Assembly (NCBI GenBank): GCA_002448715.1
Contig: DJZU01000121.1
Coordinates: forward strand, 1 to 61,765
DNA length: 61,765 nt
Reading direction: 5' to 3'
From: Candidatus Neomicrothrix sp. UBA6944
Lineage (GTDB): Bacteria > Actinomycetota > Acidimicrobiia > Acidimicrobiales > Poriferisodalaceae
Shown here: in pieces, positions 41,513 to 51,161 of the stretch
Position numbering within the stretch: position 1 is the first letter of the stretch
How the letters are laid out: every line of letters begins with the position of its first letter
Made by a program: the position numbers and the translations under genes
The notes under the pieces: model-generated
What the model was told of the DNA's origin: nothing
Seen by the model: the letters and a program-made list of their open reading frames with translations, nothing else
Databases searched by the model: none

Positions 41513-42304
41513 TCAATTTAAGCGACGCCAGAACTGGGTCGACAGCGCCTGGATTTGCTGCTTGAGGTCGCCTCTGGAGCGGGCTGCTATTTCGTCGAGC
41601 TGGCGGGCAGCGTGGTCTGTTTTACCTAACGAATCAAGCGCTGCCGCCAGTTGCTTAACTTCACCCAAGGGAGGAGACTTCCAGCACACCATGAGGTCGA
41701 GGATCCGGATGAGGTCTTCCGTCGATTTTCGCTTTATATGAATAAGGCGCAGATTGTTGAGCATTCGCGACAAGATCGCATCATTGGCGGTCTCCGCAAG
41801 GAACTCGGGGCGAAACTCAACCGACGGATTCAAATAGGCAAACAAATTCTCCGCCTCTTGAGAGGTAATTATTTTGCCGCGGAATGGGTCAAGGAGTCGA
41901 GTCGCGTCTTCCTTATCTCCGACTAGAAAATGACCTGGCATACCAATGCCCAAGGTTTCAACGCCGCATCTTCTAGAGACTTCCATCATCACCACAGCTA
42001 GCGATATCGGTATCCCTAACTTCGTCTCGAGTACTTGTTCGATATAGCTATTGCGCGGATTGAAGTAGTCCAGATTGTCGCCGGCAAAACCCAGTTCATC
42101 GAACAAAAACGTTGCAACCCCGACAAAAGATGGATCGGCGACGCGGGCGGCTAACTCATCAAGCGGTCGAAGCTCTACGTCCAGTTGCAGCGGGCGACCC
42201 TGACAATAAGCGCTTAGAGCGAAGGTCGCCTCGTCCAGAGGAATCGGTACCTTCGACAAGGCTTCGGAGAAACGGTCCAGAGATGCACCAGAAGAGGAAG
42301 TCAC
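41513..42304 (-). CDS. SirB1/transglutaminase-like family protein
   Basis: This 263-residue protein has the SirB1-type transglutaminase-like region: FNPRNSYIEQVLETKLGIPISLAVVMMEVSRRCG, then GIGMPGHFLVGD and LLDPFRGKIIT, followed by a helical C-terminal part with TPR-like spacing. The classical Cys of active transglutaminases appears replaced, as usual in SirB1. The start is GTG. It diverges from the GDPD gene at 42364, 59 bases apart. Confidence 0.85.
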   Translation of the reverse strand: MTSSSGASLDRFSEALSKVPIPLDEATFALSAYCQGRPLQLDVELRPLDELAARVADPSFVGVATFLFDELGFAGDNLDYFNPRNSYIEQVLETKLGIPISLAVVMMEVSRRCGVETLGIGMPGHFLVGDKEDATRLLDPFRGKIITSQEAENLFAYLNPSVEFRPEFLAETANDAILSRMLNNLRLIHIKRKSTEDLIRILDLMVCWKSPPLGEVKQLAAALDSLGKTDHAARQLDEIAARSRGDLKQQIQALSTQFWRRLN

Positions 42305-42363
42305 TGACTTCGGAGAGTAGCTTGAGATCGGAAACTATCGGTGAATTGAGATATCGATTACAT

Positions 42364-43131
42364 ATGCCAAGCCCTCATCCATATTTGGATACCTCAGGTC
42401 CTATTCCCATCGCTCATCGAGGCGGCGCGGGAGAATGGCCCGAAAACACTATGCCCGCGTTTCAAGGAGCAGTGGACCTTGGGTTTGAATACGTAGAAAC
42501 TGATGTTCACGCCACATCTGACGGCGTACTCGTGGCTTTTCATGACGATCGCTTGGATCGTGTGACAGATAAGCTCGGCAAGGTTTCTGAATTGCGATGG
42601 AGTGACGTTAAAGCGGCTCTCGTGGATGGACAAGAACCAATACCTCTGTTCAGTGAACTAATGCGGAGCTTTCCGGACCTCAAAGTCAACATCGATCCGA
42701 AATCGAACCAGGCTGTGGAACCTCTGATTCGCGAACTGCGTGATTTAGATGCTTTAGACCGTGTTTGTGTTGGAGCTTTTTCTGATGCGCGGTTGAAGAG
42801 AATGCATGAAGAATTTGGTGACGCCGTTTGCCTCAGCATGGGACCCATTGAGGTAGCCAAGGCTCGACTCTGTGCTTGGGGGTTACCAGTTCGAAAATTT
42901 CGAGCTCGCGCTGCCCAAGTTCCCATTTCTCAAGGGCCGATTAAAATTGTCGACCAGCGTTTTGTAGAAAAGATGCATTCCTGTGGCATTGCAGTGCATG
43001 TATGGACGATCGACTCCGCTGATGAGATGAACTGGCTTCTCGACGTGGGCGTCGACGGCATAATGACGGATCTACCCGCGGCTCTATTGGAAGTTATGAC
43101 GCGACGGGGCCTATGGCCTCATGGCGGTTAG
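42364..43131 (+). CDS. glycerophosphodiester phosphodiesterase family protein (second copy)
   Basis: This protein of 255 residues has the GDPD signatures IPIAHRGGAGEWPENTMPAF, FEYVETDVHATSDGVLVAFHDD and KVNIDPKS. It belongs to the family of the gene at 9303 but is distinct in sequence. The frame runs upstream to 42112, but the region before the ATG at 42364 lies inside the divergent SirB1 gene and looks unlike protein, so 42364 is the true start. It overlaps the following FAD-oxidase gene by 11 bases, giving a three-gene run with the GGT gene. Confidence 0.92.
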   Translation: MPSPHPYLDTSGPIPIAHRGGAGEWPENTMPAFQGAVDLGFEYVETDVHATSDGVLVAFHDDRLDRVTDKLGKVSELRWSDVKAALVDGQEPIPLFSELMRSFPDLKVNIDPKSNQAVEPLIRELRDLDALDRVCVGAFSDARLKRMHEEFGDAVCLSMGPIEVAKARLCAWGLPVRKFRARAAQVPISQGPIKIVDQRFVEKMHSCGIAVHVWTIDSADEMNWLLDVGVDGIMTDLPAALLEVMTRRGLWPHGG

Positions 43132-44524
43132 ATCCATGCCTTCTATTGACAAAGCACTGTTTCAGGAGTTTGAGGCAATTGTCGGAGCAACTCATGCTTT
43201 ACATCAAGATGAATTAGTCGCGAGTTACACGACAGATTGGACGGGACGATTCCGAGGTCACACGCCGCTAGTGCTGAGACCAGGCGACACCGAAGAGGTC
43301 GCTCAGATAGTTAGCGTTGCCGCCGACGCCGGAATCGCGCTTGTGCCCCAGGGGGGTAACACTGGCTTGGTAGGCGGAAGCGTTCCTCTAGGAGGCGAGA
43401 TCGTTTTATCCTTGTTACGCCTTGATGGCTGCGAACCCGTTGACGTATTGGCGCAGCAGGTCACCCTCGAAGCTGGGGTGACCTTAGCTCGGGCCCAAAG
43501 CCACGTTTCGCCCTTCAATCTTGACGTTGGGGTTGATTTAGCAGCCCGAGATAGTTGCACCATTGGAGGGATGATCGCTACCAACGCTGGGGGGATCAAC
43601 GTGGTGCGTTACGGCCCGATGCGGGATCAATTACTCGGCGTGGAAGCGGTTATGGCCGATGGTTCTACAATCAGTCGCCTTGAGGGGCTCGAAAAAGACA
43701 ACACCGGCTATCACCTCCCGGGTTTGTTAGCCGGAAGCGAGGGCTCCCTAGCAGTGATCACAAAAGCACGCTTACGCCTGCACCCTCATTTGGAGGAGCG
43801 TTGTTCAGCGATGCTCGCTTTTAATTCAGTACAGGACGCGGTTAGCGCTACTGCCCAATTGCGACACTCTGTTCTTGACCTGCAAGCGGTCGAAGTGATC
43901 TTTCGTGGGGCCATGGAATTGGTGTCGGATTACATCTCAACTTCTATTCCTGTTGGCTCAGACGCTTCGGCCTGGCTAATAGTAGAAGCAGCTTCTACCA
44001 GTGACCCTACCGACCAACTCGCTGGCGCTATTGATGACTTAGGGACGCTGGTTATGGATGTTGCGGTTGGTCGCGACAGCGCCAGTCGTGCCGGACTTTG
44101 GCAGTTCAGAGAAAAGATAACTGAGGCTATTGCAACTCAGGGAACACCCCACAAGCTGGATGTTACGCTCCCAGCGTCGCGATTGGCAGAGTTCGTCAGC
44201 GAGATACCCCAGATAGTCGAAACGGTTGATAGTGGTGCTACTACGGTGATGTTCGGGCACCTCGGAGACGGAAACGTTCACGTGAATGTTTTAGGGAGAG
44301 GTGGACTTGAACCTGACGAAGGTGTGGAGTCAGCTGTACTTACCTATGTTGCACATCTCGGAGGAAGTATCTCCGCCGAGCACGGTATAGGAACGGCAAA
44401 GAAGGACTTTCTGCACTTAAGTCGGTCGGAAGCCGAGCTGGATATTTTCCGCGCGATTAAGTCAAGCTTGGACCCCGAAGGCATTCTGAGCCCGAACACT
44501 TTGATTCCTTATGAGCACCAATGA
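43121..44524 (+). CDS. FAD-linked oxidase (D-2-hydroxyacid/D-2-hydroxyglutarate dehydrogenase-like)
   Basis: This 467-residue protein is a PCMH-type flavoprotein: PQGGNTGLVGGSVPLGGEIV, GGMIATNAGGINVVRYGPMRDQ, LLAGSEGSLAVI, and C-terminal MFGHLGDGNVHVNV and SAEHGIGTAKKDF. The PQGGNTGLVGGSVP form is typical of D-2-hydroxyglutarate and D-lactate dehydrogenases. It is a second such enzyme besides GlcD. Start is ATG 43121, or the ATG at 43136. It overlaps both neighbours. Confidence 0.92.
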   Translation: MAVRSMPSIDKALFQEFEAIVGATHALHQDELVASYTTDWTGRFRGHTPLVLRPGDTEEVAQIVSVAADAGIALVPQGGNTGLVGGSVPLGGEIVLSLLRLDGCEPVDVLAQQVTLEAGVTLARAQSHVSPFNLDVGVDLAARDSCTIGGMIATNAGGINVVRYGPMRDQLLGVEAVMADGSTISRLEGLEKDNTGYHLPGLLAGSEGSLAVITKARLRLHPHLEERCSAMLAFNSVQDAVSATAQLRHSVLDLQAVEVIFRGAMELVSDYISTSIPVGSDASAWLIVEAASTSDPTDQLAGAIDDLGTLVMDVAVGRDSASRAGLWQFREKITEAIATQGTPHKLDVTLPASRLAEFVSEIPQIVETVDSGATTVMFGHLGDGNVHVNVLGRGGLEPDEGVESAVLTYVAHLGGSISAEHGIGTAKKDFLHLSRSEAELDIFRAIKSSLDPEGILSPNTLIPYEHQ

Positions 44525-46113
44525 TGAAGGATCTGATTAATACTCCCTTTTCAGCTCGTCATGCACGTAATGGCATGGTGTGTTCGACAGATCACCTCGC
44601 CAGTAGCACTGGTGTTGCTTTGCTTCGAAAAGGCGGGAGTGCCGCTGATGCTGCGGTAGGGGCCTCGGCCGTTCTGGCTGTGACCAGCCAACACATGTGC
44701 GGTGTGGGAGGTGACCTCTGGGCTCTCGTCCATGTGCCTGGCGAGCCACGACCATTCGCTCTCAACGCAAGTGGTCGCTCAGGAAGTGGGGCGGATCTAA
44801 ACACTATAGGTGCCGATGGTTTGTCTTCTATGCCCTTCCACAAGGACCCACGAAGCGTGCCCGTTCCCGGCTGCGTGGACGGCTGGCTAGCCCTCCATGA
44901 GAAGTTCGGTCGTCTTTCTTTAGAGGAAGTGTTGGCTGACGCCGTTTCACTAGCCTCAGATGGTTTCCCCATTAGCGCTGAATGCGCTCTCGCGACAGAA
45001 GCCCTTAAGGGCGTCGACTATGCCGGCGATTATCTACGAAAAGGGACTCCGGAGATTGGGCAAGTCATTAAGAGACCTGGCCTTGGGCAAGTTCTTAAGG
45101 ACCTGGCCGGCGGTAACCGTGAAACGTTCTACCTGGGGACTTTCGGTCAAGAGCTCATCGATTTCGGACGCGGAGAATACCGCCCTGAAGATCTCAGCCA
45201 GTCTCAGGCCGACTGGGTAAACCCACTCTCGGTTGATGCATTTGGTCACAGAATTTGGGGCTTGCCACCTAATTCTCAGGGCTACCTATGTTTGGCTGCC
45301 GCCTGGATAGCTGAGCAAGTAGGCGTTCCCAGTGATACAGATCACCCTGACTTTTGGCATCTGCTAGCTGAAGCGTCGCTGCAAGCGGCTTACGACCGGC
45401 AGGAGGTGTTGCACGAACACGCGGATGGTTCTTTATTGCTCGATAGCTCCCGATTGGCCCCGCGAGCTGCCGCTATTCGGATGGATGGAACCGCTTCTTT
45501 ACCCACTGCAACCGATTACGGTGACACCATTTACCTCAACGCAGTCGACGAACACCGAATGGGCGTTTCCTTGATCCAATCGAATGCTTCAGGGTGGGGG
45601 GCCTTGGTGTTCTTACCCGAAACCGGAATTTCGTTACATAACCGCGGTATTGGCTTTTCCGTAGACCCGACCAGTGGGGCAGCATATGGTCCAAGGCGAC
45701 GCCCTCCTCATACTTTGGCGCCAACGTTGGTTGAAGACTCAGCGAGTCAATTAGTGGCTCTGGTCGGCACTATGGGAGGGGATTCTCAACCCCAGATTGT
45801 TCTTCAACTACTAGCGAGACTTTTAGTTGCTCGCCAAAATCCAGCTCAAGCGCTAGCGGCGAAGAGGTGGAGACTCTCAGGTGTCCAATCTAATGGCTTC
45901 AACACTTGGGCCGATCCTTCCGAAGTCGTTCTTGACGTTGAGGGGGTCGACACTAGGTTGGTGGAAGAGCTTGAGGCGCGTGGGCACAAGGTCCGTTCAC
46001 TGACTCCAAATCACAGCGGTTTTGGTCACGCCCACATCATTCAGGTCAACGGCGACGTGCTTACCGGAGCAGCTGAGCCACGGGTAAGCACATCAGCAGC
46101 AGTAGCACATTAA
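44521..46113 (+). CDS. gamma-glutamyltransferase family protein
   Basis: This is a 530-residue Ntn-hydrolase of the GGT family: KGGSAADAAVGASAVLAV, then the mature-chain nucleophile region GDTIYLNAVDEHRMGVSLIQSN, where the Thr of GDT is the likely catalytic residue, and PHTLAPTLV. GGTs hydrolyse or transfer the gamma-glutamyl group of glutathione-like thiols. No clear signal peptide is seen, so it is probably cytosolic, unlike the periplasmic form in E. coli. It overlaps the FAD-oxidase gene by 4 bases (ATGA). Confidence 0.9.
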   Translation: MMKDLINTPFSARHARNGMVCSTDHLASSTGVALLRKGGSAADAAVGASAVLAVTSQHMCGVGGDLWALVHVPGEPRPFALNASGRSGSGADLNTIGADGLSSMPFHKDPRSVPVPGCVDGWLALHEKFGRLSLEEVLADAVSLASDGFPISAECALATEALKGVDYAGDYLRKGTPEIGQVIKRPGLGQVLKDLAGGNRETFYLGTFGQELIDFGRGEYRPEDLSQSQADWVNPLSVDAFGHRIWGLPPNSQGYLCLAAAWIAEQVGVPSDTDHPDFWHLLAEASLQAAYDRQEVLHEHADGSLLLDSSRLAPRAAAIRMDGTASLPTATDYGDTIYLNAVDEHRMGVSLIQSNASGWGALVFLPETGISLHNRGIGFSVDPTSGAAYGPRRRPPHTLAPTLVEDSASQLVALVGTMGGDSQPQIVLQLLARLLVARQNPAQALAAKRWRLSGVQSNGFNTWADPSEVVLDVEGVDTRLVEELEARGHKVRSLTPNHSGFGHAHIIQVNGDVLTGAAEPRVSTSAAVAH

Positions 46114-46139
46114 CCAACTCACAAGCTGAGGGCTATTAC

Positions 46140-46153
46140 TAGCTGGATAGCTA
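46140..46153. terminator. short perfect hairpin in a convergent intergenic region
   Basis: TAGCT/AGCTA with a GGAT loop lies between the GGT gene and the convergent crotonase gene. The stem is only 5 bases and no clear T-run follows. It is listed as a weak terminator candidate. Confidence 0.2.
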
Positions 46154-46192
46154 CCTTTGAAACTTCTTACTGGATCAGCGGAGAACTGCTTA

Positions 46193-47008
46193 CTATCGGT
46201 TCTTCCATGTGACATCTTGCTGCCCTAGAAAGGACGCCATTGCCGTTTTGCTGTCTTCAGTACCGGCAGCGAGGATCTGAGTGCGATTTTCTAAATCAAT
46301 TCCCGCTCGCAGACTCGGAATCTCGAGATTTGACCACATCACCTCTTTGGTCATCCACACACCAAACGGGCTATTTCGCGTAATTTCTTGAGCCACCGAG
46401 AGGCAGGTTGAAGCAAGATCTTCGTCGGCAGTCACATTGCTGACCAGACCGATCCGATTCGCTTCCTCTGAGTCAATAACTCGGCCGGTTAGCATCAACT
46501 CCCAGGCGCGAGAGGCTCCGATGAGTCGAGGCAACATCCAACTAACACCGATATCGCATCCAGAAATTCCCAGGCGCACAAATGCCGTTCCGAATTTAGC
46601 TGAAGCACCGCAGTATCTGATATCGCTGGCGCACGCAATGGCAAATCCGCCGCCGGCTGCAGCTCCATTAATCGCTGCGATGATTGGCTGCCGGGTGTCG
46701 CGCATGTGATGGACTAGCTCGGCAATGTTTTGTTGAATAGCCATCCCCTGCTGTTGTTCACCAAAATCTTCGGTACCAGGAATTTTTCCGAAACCCGTGA
46801 GATCAAGACCGGCACAGAACCCCCGGCCGGCTCCTGTGATGATCACCACCCGAATCTCGTGATCACTATCTACAACATCGAGCGCTGCGTGAAGGTCTTG
46901 AACCAGTCCATAAGTGAGCGCATTGAGTCGCTCTGGACGATTCATAGTGATTCGAGCTATTCCGTCGCCGGGAAAGTCAATATCAAGATTCTCGTACTTT
47001 TGTTCCAT
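46193..47008 (-). CDS. enoyl-CoA hydratase/isomerase (crotonase) family protein
   Basis: This 271-residue protein has the crotonase motifs: MNRPERLNALTYG, RGFCAGLDLTGFG and AAAGGGFAIACASDIRY. The two Glu of classical hydratases are not conserved: the first position is Phe-Ala and the second is replaced by an ISGCDIGVSW segment with Asp. This fits isomerase-like crotonases better than hydratases. It converges on the GGT gene; the GGDEF-like gene lies upstream on the same strand, with 52 bases between. Confidence 0.9.
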   Translation of the reverse strand: MEQKYENLDIDFPGDGIARITMNRPERLNALTYGLVQDLHAALDVVDSDHEIRVVIITGAGRGFCAGLDLTGFGKIPGTEDFGEQQQGMAIQQNIAELVHHMRDTRQPIIAAINGAAAGGGFAIACASDIRYCGASAKFGTAFVRLGISGCDIGVSWMLPRLIGASRAWELMLTGRVIDSEEANRIGLVSNVTADEDLASTCLSVAQEITRNSPFGVWMTKEVMWSNLEIPSLRAGIDLENRTQILAAGTEDSKTAMASFLGQQDVTWKNR

Positions 47009-47060
47009 CAGCTTTTTCTACTCCGGTGTAGCTAGATCTTACTCGCGGAGCTAAAGCGAT

Positions 47061-47567
47061 TTAGATCTCGTCGGCTTCGACCGCTACCTCGATCCGGCCC
47101 GGACCGTGTGCTTGAGCACGCGCACATGCAACTTCAGCAGCTGCCAGCAACTCGTCTGCATCCATGGAGTGAGACGGGTAACAGGCGACTCCCGCTGAGA
47201 GAGAAACAACGTCACGCGAAGGTGATTCTCCATTCGCCTTCCGTACCCGATCGGCAGCCCATACGGCGCCCGCTTCGGAAGTGTCGTCAAGAAGCGCCAC
47301 AAGCACCCCGTCGCCCAGGCCGCAAATCGTATCGGATTCGCGCACGGTGTTGGTGATCACCCGAGACGTCGCTCGCATCGCATGTTCCCGTATGTAGGGC
47401 GCAAAGGACTCAAATTCGTCGACTCGAAAATAAACCACTGAAATCGGTTTAAGGGTGCGACGCGCGAGCGCGATCTTTCTATCCAACACCACCGTAAAGA
47501 CACGCCCATCAGGCAAACCTGTGACGGAGTCTGTAACCGACTCCACGCTTACTTCGGGTCCGCGCAT
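47061..47567 (-). CDS. degenerate GGDEF-like domain protein
   Basis: This protein of about 168 residues has the diguanylate-cyclase start (VTDSVTGLPDGRVF, compare the DPLTGLPNR motif) and a helical/strand layout ending VVSLSAGVACYPSHSMDADELLAAAEVA, as in GGDEF domains. The active-site motif is not intact: GLGDGVLVALL stands where GGDEF should be, so cyclase activity is unlikely. It may bind nucleotide or act as a scaffold. A longer frame to 47669 exists, but the ATG at 47567 gives the better start. Confidence 0.75.
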   Translation of the reverse strand: MRGPEVSVESVTDSVTGLPDGRVFTVVLDRKIALARRTLKPISVVYFRVDEFESFAPYIREHAMRATSRVITNTVRESDTICGLGDGVLVALLDDTSEAGAVWAADRVRKANGESPSRDVVSLSAGVACYPSHSMDADELLAAAEVACARAQAHGPGRIEVAVEADEI

Positions 47568-47749
47568 CAAAATTCGCTCTTTCCTCGGGATCGAAAGGTG
47601 AACAACCTCAAAGCCAGGGTGCCAGAACGGCGGCCAAAGGACAAGAAGGCAAGGTCTTAGTCGGAGCACTTCAAACGCGAGGCAACGAAATCGGTTGTAT
47701 TTGAGGCTTCGAAACGCTTAACGCAGCACAGTGGGGCTATGGTCCCTAC

Positions 47750-48592
47750 ATGTTTATAGCCAGACATCTTGTTGGAAATTCCGTTCACATCGCCTCGGTG
47801 GTGGGCGACGAACTCACGGACCTCGATACAGACCATGAGGATCTACCAGCGCTCCTCGCTGCTGGCGTAAATTTTGCGGCACTCGCTACCGGTGAACGAA
47901 TGCCGCTCTCAGAAGCAAAGCTATTGGCCCCCGTGGGAGCACCCCCAGCAATTCTTGCAGTGGGTTTGAACTATCGAGCTCACGCTGAAGAAGGCGGTAG
48001 AGAGGTTCCAACTACGCCGGTCATCTTCACCAAGCATCACAATTGCGTGGTTGGTCCCAGTGCCGGAGTTCATATTCCAACTATTGCATCAGAGAAAATA
48101 GACTACGAAGGCGAACTAGCGATAGTGATTGGTAGACGCTGTCGGCACGTTCCGCGAGATCGAGCTGCCGATGTAATTGCCGGCTACACGATCATGAACG
48201 ATGTCAGCGTCCGAGACTGGCAGCGCGCTAGCCCTACCATGTTGATGGGTAAATCATGGGACACCCACGGTCCGATGGGACCTTGGATGGTTACAGGTGA
48301 TGCTCTCGATCCACACAACCTTCAACTGACAACCCGTGTGAACGGCGAGATCAGACAGGACTCGAACACCGACGACCTAATTTTTGATTGTTTCGATATC
48401 GTGCAGCACCTCTCTTCAGCTTTCACGCTTGACCCGGGCACCGTGATAGCTACCGGTACCCCTGCTGGCGTCGGCTTATATTGGGACCCTCCCAAGATGT
48501 TGCAGGTAGGAGACGAGGTGTCGATCACTATTGAAGGAATTGGGACTCTAACGAATCCTTTGATTGCAGAACCCGACACTCAACTGCTGTAG
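47750..48592 (+). CDS. fumarylacetoacetate hydrolase family protein
   Basis: This 280-residue protein has the FAH-family features: ILAVGLNYRAHAEEGG, IDYEGELAIVIGRRCRHV with the metal-binding Glu pair, and GTPAGVGLYWDP. The family cleaves C-C bonds or decarboxylates 2-oxo-dicarboxylic substrates. It ends 3 bases from the convergent AtuA gene. The substrate is not known. Confidence 0.92.
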   Translation: MFIARHLVGNSVHIASVVGDELTDLDTDHEDLPALLAAGVNFAALATGERMPLSEAKLLAPVGAPPAILAVGLNYRAHAEEGGREVPTTPVIFTKHHNCVVGPSAGVHIPTIASEKIDYEGELAIVIGRRCRHVPRDRAADVIAGYTIMNDVSVRDWQRASPTMLMGKSWDTHGPMGPWMVTGDALDPHNLQLTTRVNGEIRQDSNTDDLIFDCFDIVQHLSSAFTLDPGTVIATGTPAGVGLYWDPPKMLQVGDEVSITIEGIGTLTNPLIAEPDTQLL

Positions 48593-48595
48593 CTC

Positions 48596-50368
48596 TTAAG
48601 ACATAAGGCTTTCTGGGATTTCAACGACTTTGGCGCGTAGGTACTCTCCAAGGGCCTTGGCTTGAGGATCTTGCCTGGTTGAAGCTGCCACGCCCTCCTC
48701 TAGTAACCCATGAAAAATGAAATTGAGGCTCAAGAGGTTTGGCAGGTCATACCTATCAATCTTTCTTTCTTCCGCTTCCGGCATCAGTTCTTTGAGTTTG
48801 TCGACCGTTAAGTAGCTACTTAACCAAGCAAACGCTTCTGGCGTCCGTGCGAAAACCCCCAGGTTCGCATTAGGGCCTTTGTCTCCAGAGCGAGTACCAA
48901 ACAGAGCTCCTAGAGGCCTAAGACACATGGGGCCTGAAGCTGCCTCTGGTATGTCGTGTACTGAAACGCTTATCTCTAAGGCATCCACGGGCGGGGTGTT
49001 GTCAACGACGGTTAACTTCCCATCGACCACAACCTCCATTGGCACTAAGTCGGAGTCAATAAGCGTCGGCCAGTAGACGCCAAATGGCTGACCGGGACCC
49101 GGGCCTCCCCCGGTACCAAACATGCCAGGAATCGAACAGAGCCCGATTTCAGTTCCGGCATTTGAAAAAGCTCTTCCTACTTTTCGTTCGTCGGGGTCTT
49201 TGACGATGATTTTGTATACCGCCACGGCTTCCTCGTTCGTATCTGGATTCTCTTTATGCGTGGGCAGATACTTACGGACCACCGACTCGTAGTCCTCTGG
49301 CTCGTATGGGCAGGCATTCCAAAACTGGCGTTCTATGAGTTCAGCTTTAGCCTCTATGTCTAAGCCTGTCAGGCCGATAGAAATCTGATTACGAAAGCCG
49401 CCTTGATAGTTCATTGCTACCTTCAGATGTCTGGGCGCAGGTTCGCCTCGCGTGCCCGAGATCTTTACCCTGTCTCGTTCAACTTCTTCTAGCTGAATAG
49501 TGTCGAAGCGACTTACGACATCCGGGTTGAAATAACGTTCACTTTGGATTTCGTAAAGTAGCTGTGAGGTAATCGTTCCAATAGAAACCTCGCCGCCTGT
49601 GCCGTCGTGTTTGCCGATAACCGAAGTACCGTCTGCATAAACATCAGCCCAGGGAAAACCCGGATAGGTGAGATCTTCAATTTCGGTGAAGAAAGAATAA
49701 TTTCCTCCTGTGGCCTGTCCCCCACATTCAATGACATGCCCTGCAACGATTGCGCCAGCCAAAGCATCCCAGTCGTCCCGTTGCCATCCATGATGCCACG
49801 CTGCTGGTCCTGCCACGACGGCCGCGTCAGTTGCTCTTCCCGTCACCACTATGTCCGCGCCTTGATTAAGAGCTTCGACGATTCCCCAGCAGCCGATATA
49901 AGCGTTGGCGGTAACGATCCGATCGGCAAGATCTCCTAAAGAGTCGCCAGTGTCAAGATGTGAGAAGTCATTCCCGGCTTGAATCAAATCGGTAAGTCGG
50001 GGGGCTAAGTCATCTCCAGCTACATAGGCGATGCTTGGGCTCAATCCAAACCGATCGGCTATCTCTTGCACTGCATCCGCGCAACCCTGTGGGTTTAGAC
50101 CACCCGCATTGGAAACAACTTTGATGTTTCTGTCGAGGCATTCGCCCATGACTTCTTCCATTTGCGTGACGAAGGTCCGCGCGTATCCGCCTCCCGGGGT
50201 CTTTGCTTGGATCCTTGAAAGGATGAGCATCGTGAGTTCCGCAAGCCAATCACCGGTCAGAGCATCGATAGGTCCACCTTGAACCATTTCTTTTGCAGCA
50301 GAGAGCCGATCACCAAAAAACCCGCTGCAATTTGCAATCCGGATAGCTTCGCTCGTGGGATCCGCCAT
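48596..50368 (-). CDS. AtuA/DUF1446 family protein
   Basis: This protein of about 590 residues has the DUF1446 domain in the first about 460 residues (RIANCSGFFGDRLSAAKEMV, ATGGNYSFFTEI, GTGGEVSIGTI) and a C-terminal AtuA-like domain (LRPLGALFGTRSGDKGPNANLGVFA). AtuA family proteins belong to acyclic terpene/isoprenoid catabolism in Pseudomonas, where the role remains vague. Here the two domains are in one chain. The ATG at 50368 has AAGGAAAAG upstream and is chosen over the longer frame to 50434. No other atu genes are beside it. Confidence 0.87.
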   Translation of the reverse strand: MADPTSEAIRIANCSGFFGDRLSAAKEMVQGGPIDALTGDWLAELTMLILSRIQAKTPGGGYARTFVTQMEEVMGECLDRNIKVVSNAGGLNPQGCADAVQEIADRFGLSPSIAYVAGDDLAPRLTDLIQAGNDFSHLDTGDSLGDLADRIVTANAYIGCWGIVEALNQGADIVVTGRATDAAVVAGPAAWHHGWQRDDWDALAGAIVAGHVIECGGQATGGNYSFFTEIEDLTYPGFPWADVYADGTSVIGKHDGTGGEVSIGTITSQLLYEIQSERYFNPDVVSRFDTIQLEEVERDRVKISGTRGEPAPRHLKVAMNYQGGFRNQISIGLTGLDIEAKAELIERQFWNACPYEPEDYESVVRKYLPTHKENPDTNEEAVAVYKIIVKDPDERKVGRAFSNAGTEIGLCSIPGMFGTGGGPGPGQPFGVYWPTLIDSDLVPMEVVVDGKLTVVDNTPPVDALEISVSVHDIPEAASGPMCLRPLGALFGTRSGDKGPNANLGVFARTPEAFAWLSSYLTVDKLKELMPEAEERKIDRYDLPNLLSLNFIFHGLLEEGVAASTRQDPQAKALGEYLRAKVVEIPESLMS

Positions 50369-50476
50369 TCTTTTCCTTCTCTCCAAACAGGTGCTCTGTA
50401 CGGTAATCGAATTCGCGGACCTGCTTCTAGGCAAACCAACACCGCAAAATGTTTGCGCCTCTGACAGAATTATCGA

Positions 50477-51154
50477 ATGTCTAATCCCGTCCTACTTCTC
50501 CATGGCTTTACCGGCTCTGTCGACTCCACCTGGAATCCGACCGGCATTATCGAACTCTTGAATGATGCTGGCCGCGAGGTCATCGCCTGGGATCTTCCGG
50601 GTCATGGCTCAGCAGAGAAACATCATGAGCCTGAACTTTATTCAGATATGGAACAGGATTTGGTCGCGCGACTGCCTGAAGGGCAAGTGGATGGAGTTGG
50701 ATTTTCGATGGGAGCTCGAACTTTGCTGTGCATGGCTGCAATAGCTCCCGAAAAGTTCGGCAAACTGGTGGTCGCTGGAGTGGGACGCAACTTATTCGAA
50801 CGCGACGAAGCCCAAGCGGAACGAATAGCGAAAGGCGTCCAGGGCGATGCCGACCAGGACGATGTGCATGCTCAGACGTTTGCTCGCTACGCTGCCGAAC
50901 CAGACCAAGATGGTGCAGCGCTCGCTGCATTTATGAGACGTAAGCATTACCCATTAGGCGAAAACGAATTCGCTTTAATCAACCACCCTGTGCGGGTCGT
51001 ATTAGGAACCGAAGATTTCGCAGGACCCGCCGATCCGCTGCTTGAAGCACTTCCAAACTCAAGTTTTTCGGAGCTAAAAGGCTGTGATCATTTTGCTACA
51101 CCGAAAAATTTCGGATTTATCGATGCGGTTCTAGAGCATCTTGAGGTGTTCTAA
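50477..51154 (+). CDS. alpha/beta hydrolase (MenH-like)
   Basis: This 225-residue alpha/beta hydrolase has VLLLHGFTGSVDSTWNP, the nucleophile elbow VGFSMGARTLL and an end with GCDHFATP, where the His completes the triad. The layout recalls MenH-type enzymes, but the substrate cannot be assigned. It diverges from the AtuA gene and converges on the M23 peptidase. Confidence 0.88.
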   Translation: MSNPVLLLHGFTGSVDSTWNPTGIIELLNDAGREVIAWDLPGHGSAEKHHEPELYSDMEQDLVARLPEGQVDGVGFSMGARTLLCMAAIAPEKFGKLVVAGVGRNLFERDEAQAERIAKGVQGDADQDDVHAQTFARYAAEPDQDGAALAAFMRRKHYPLGENEFALINHPVRVVLGTEDFAGPADPLLEALPNSSFSELKGCDHFATPKNFGFIDAVLEHLEVF

Positions 51155-51161
51155 GGCGGCT

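Noticed and set aside
42112..42363. N-terminal extension of the second GDPD
   Set aside because: It is the antisense of the SirB1-like gene and lacks domain similarity; the ATG at 42364 fits the domain start.
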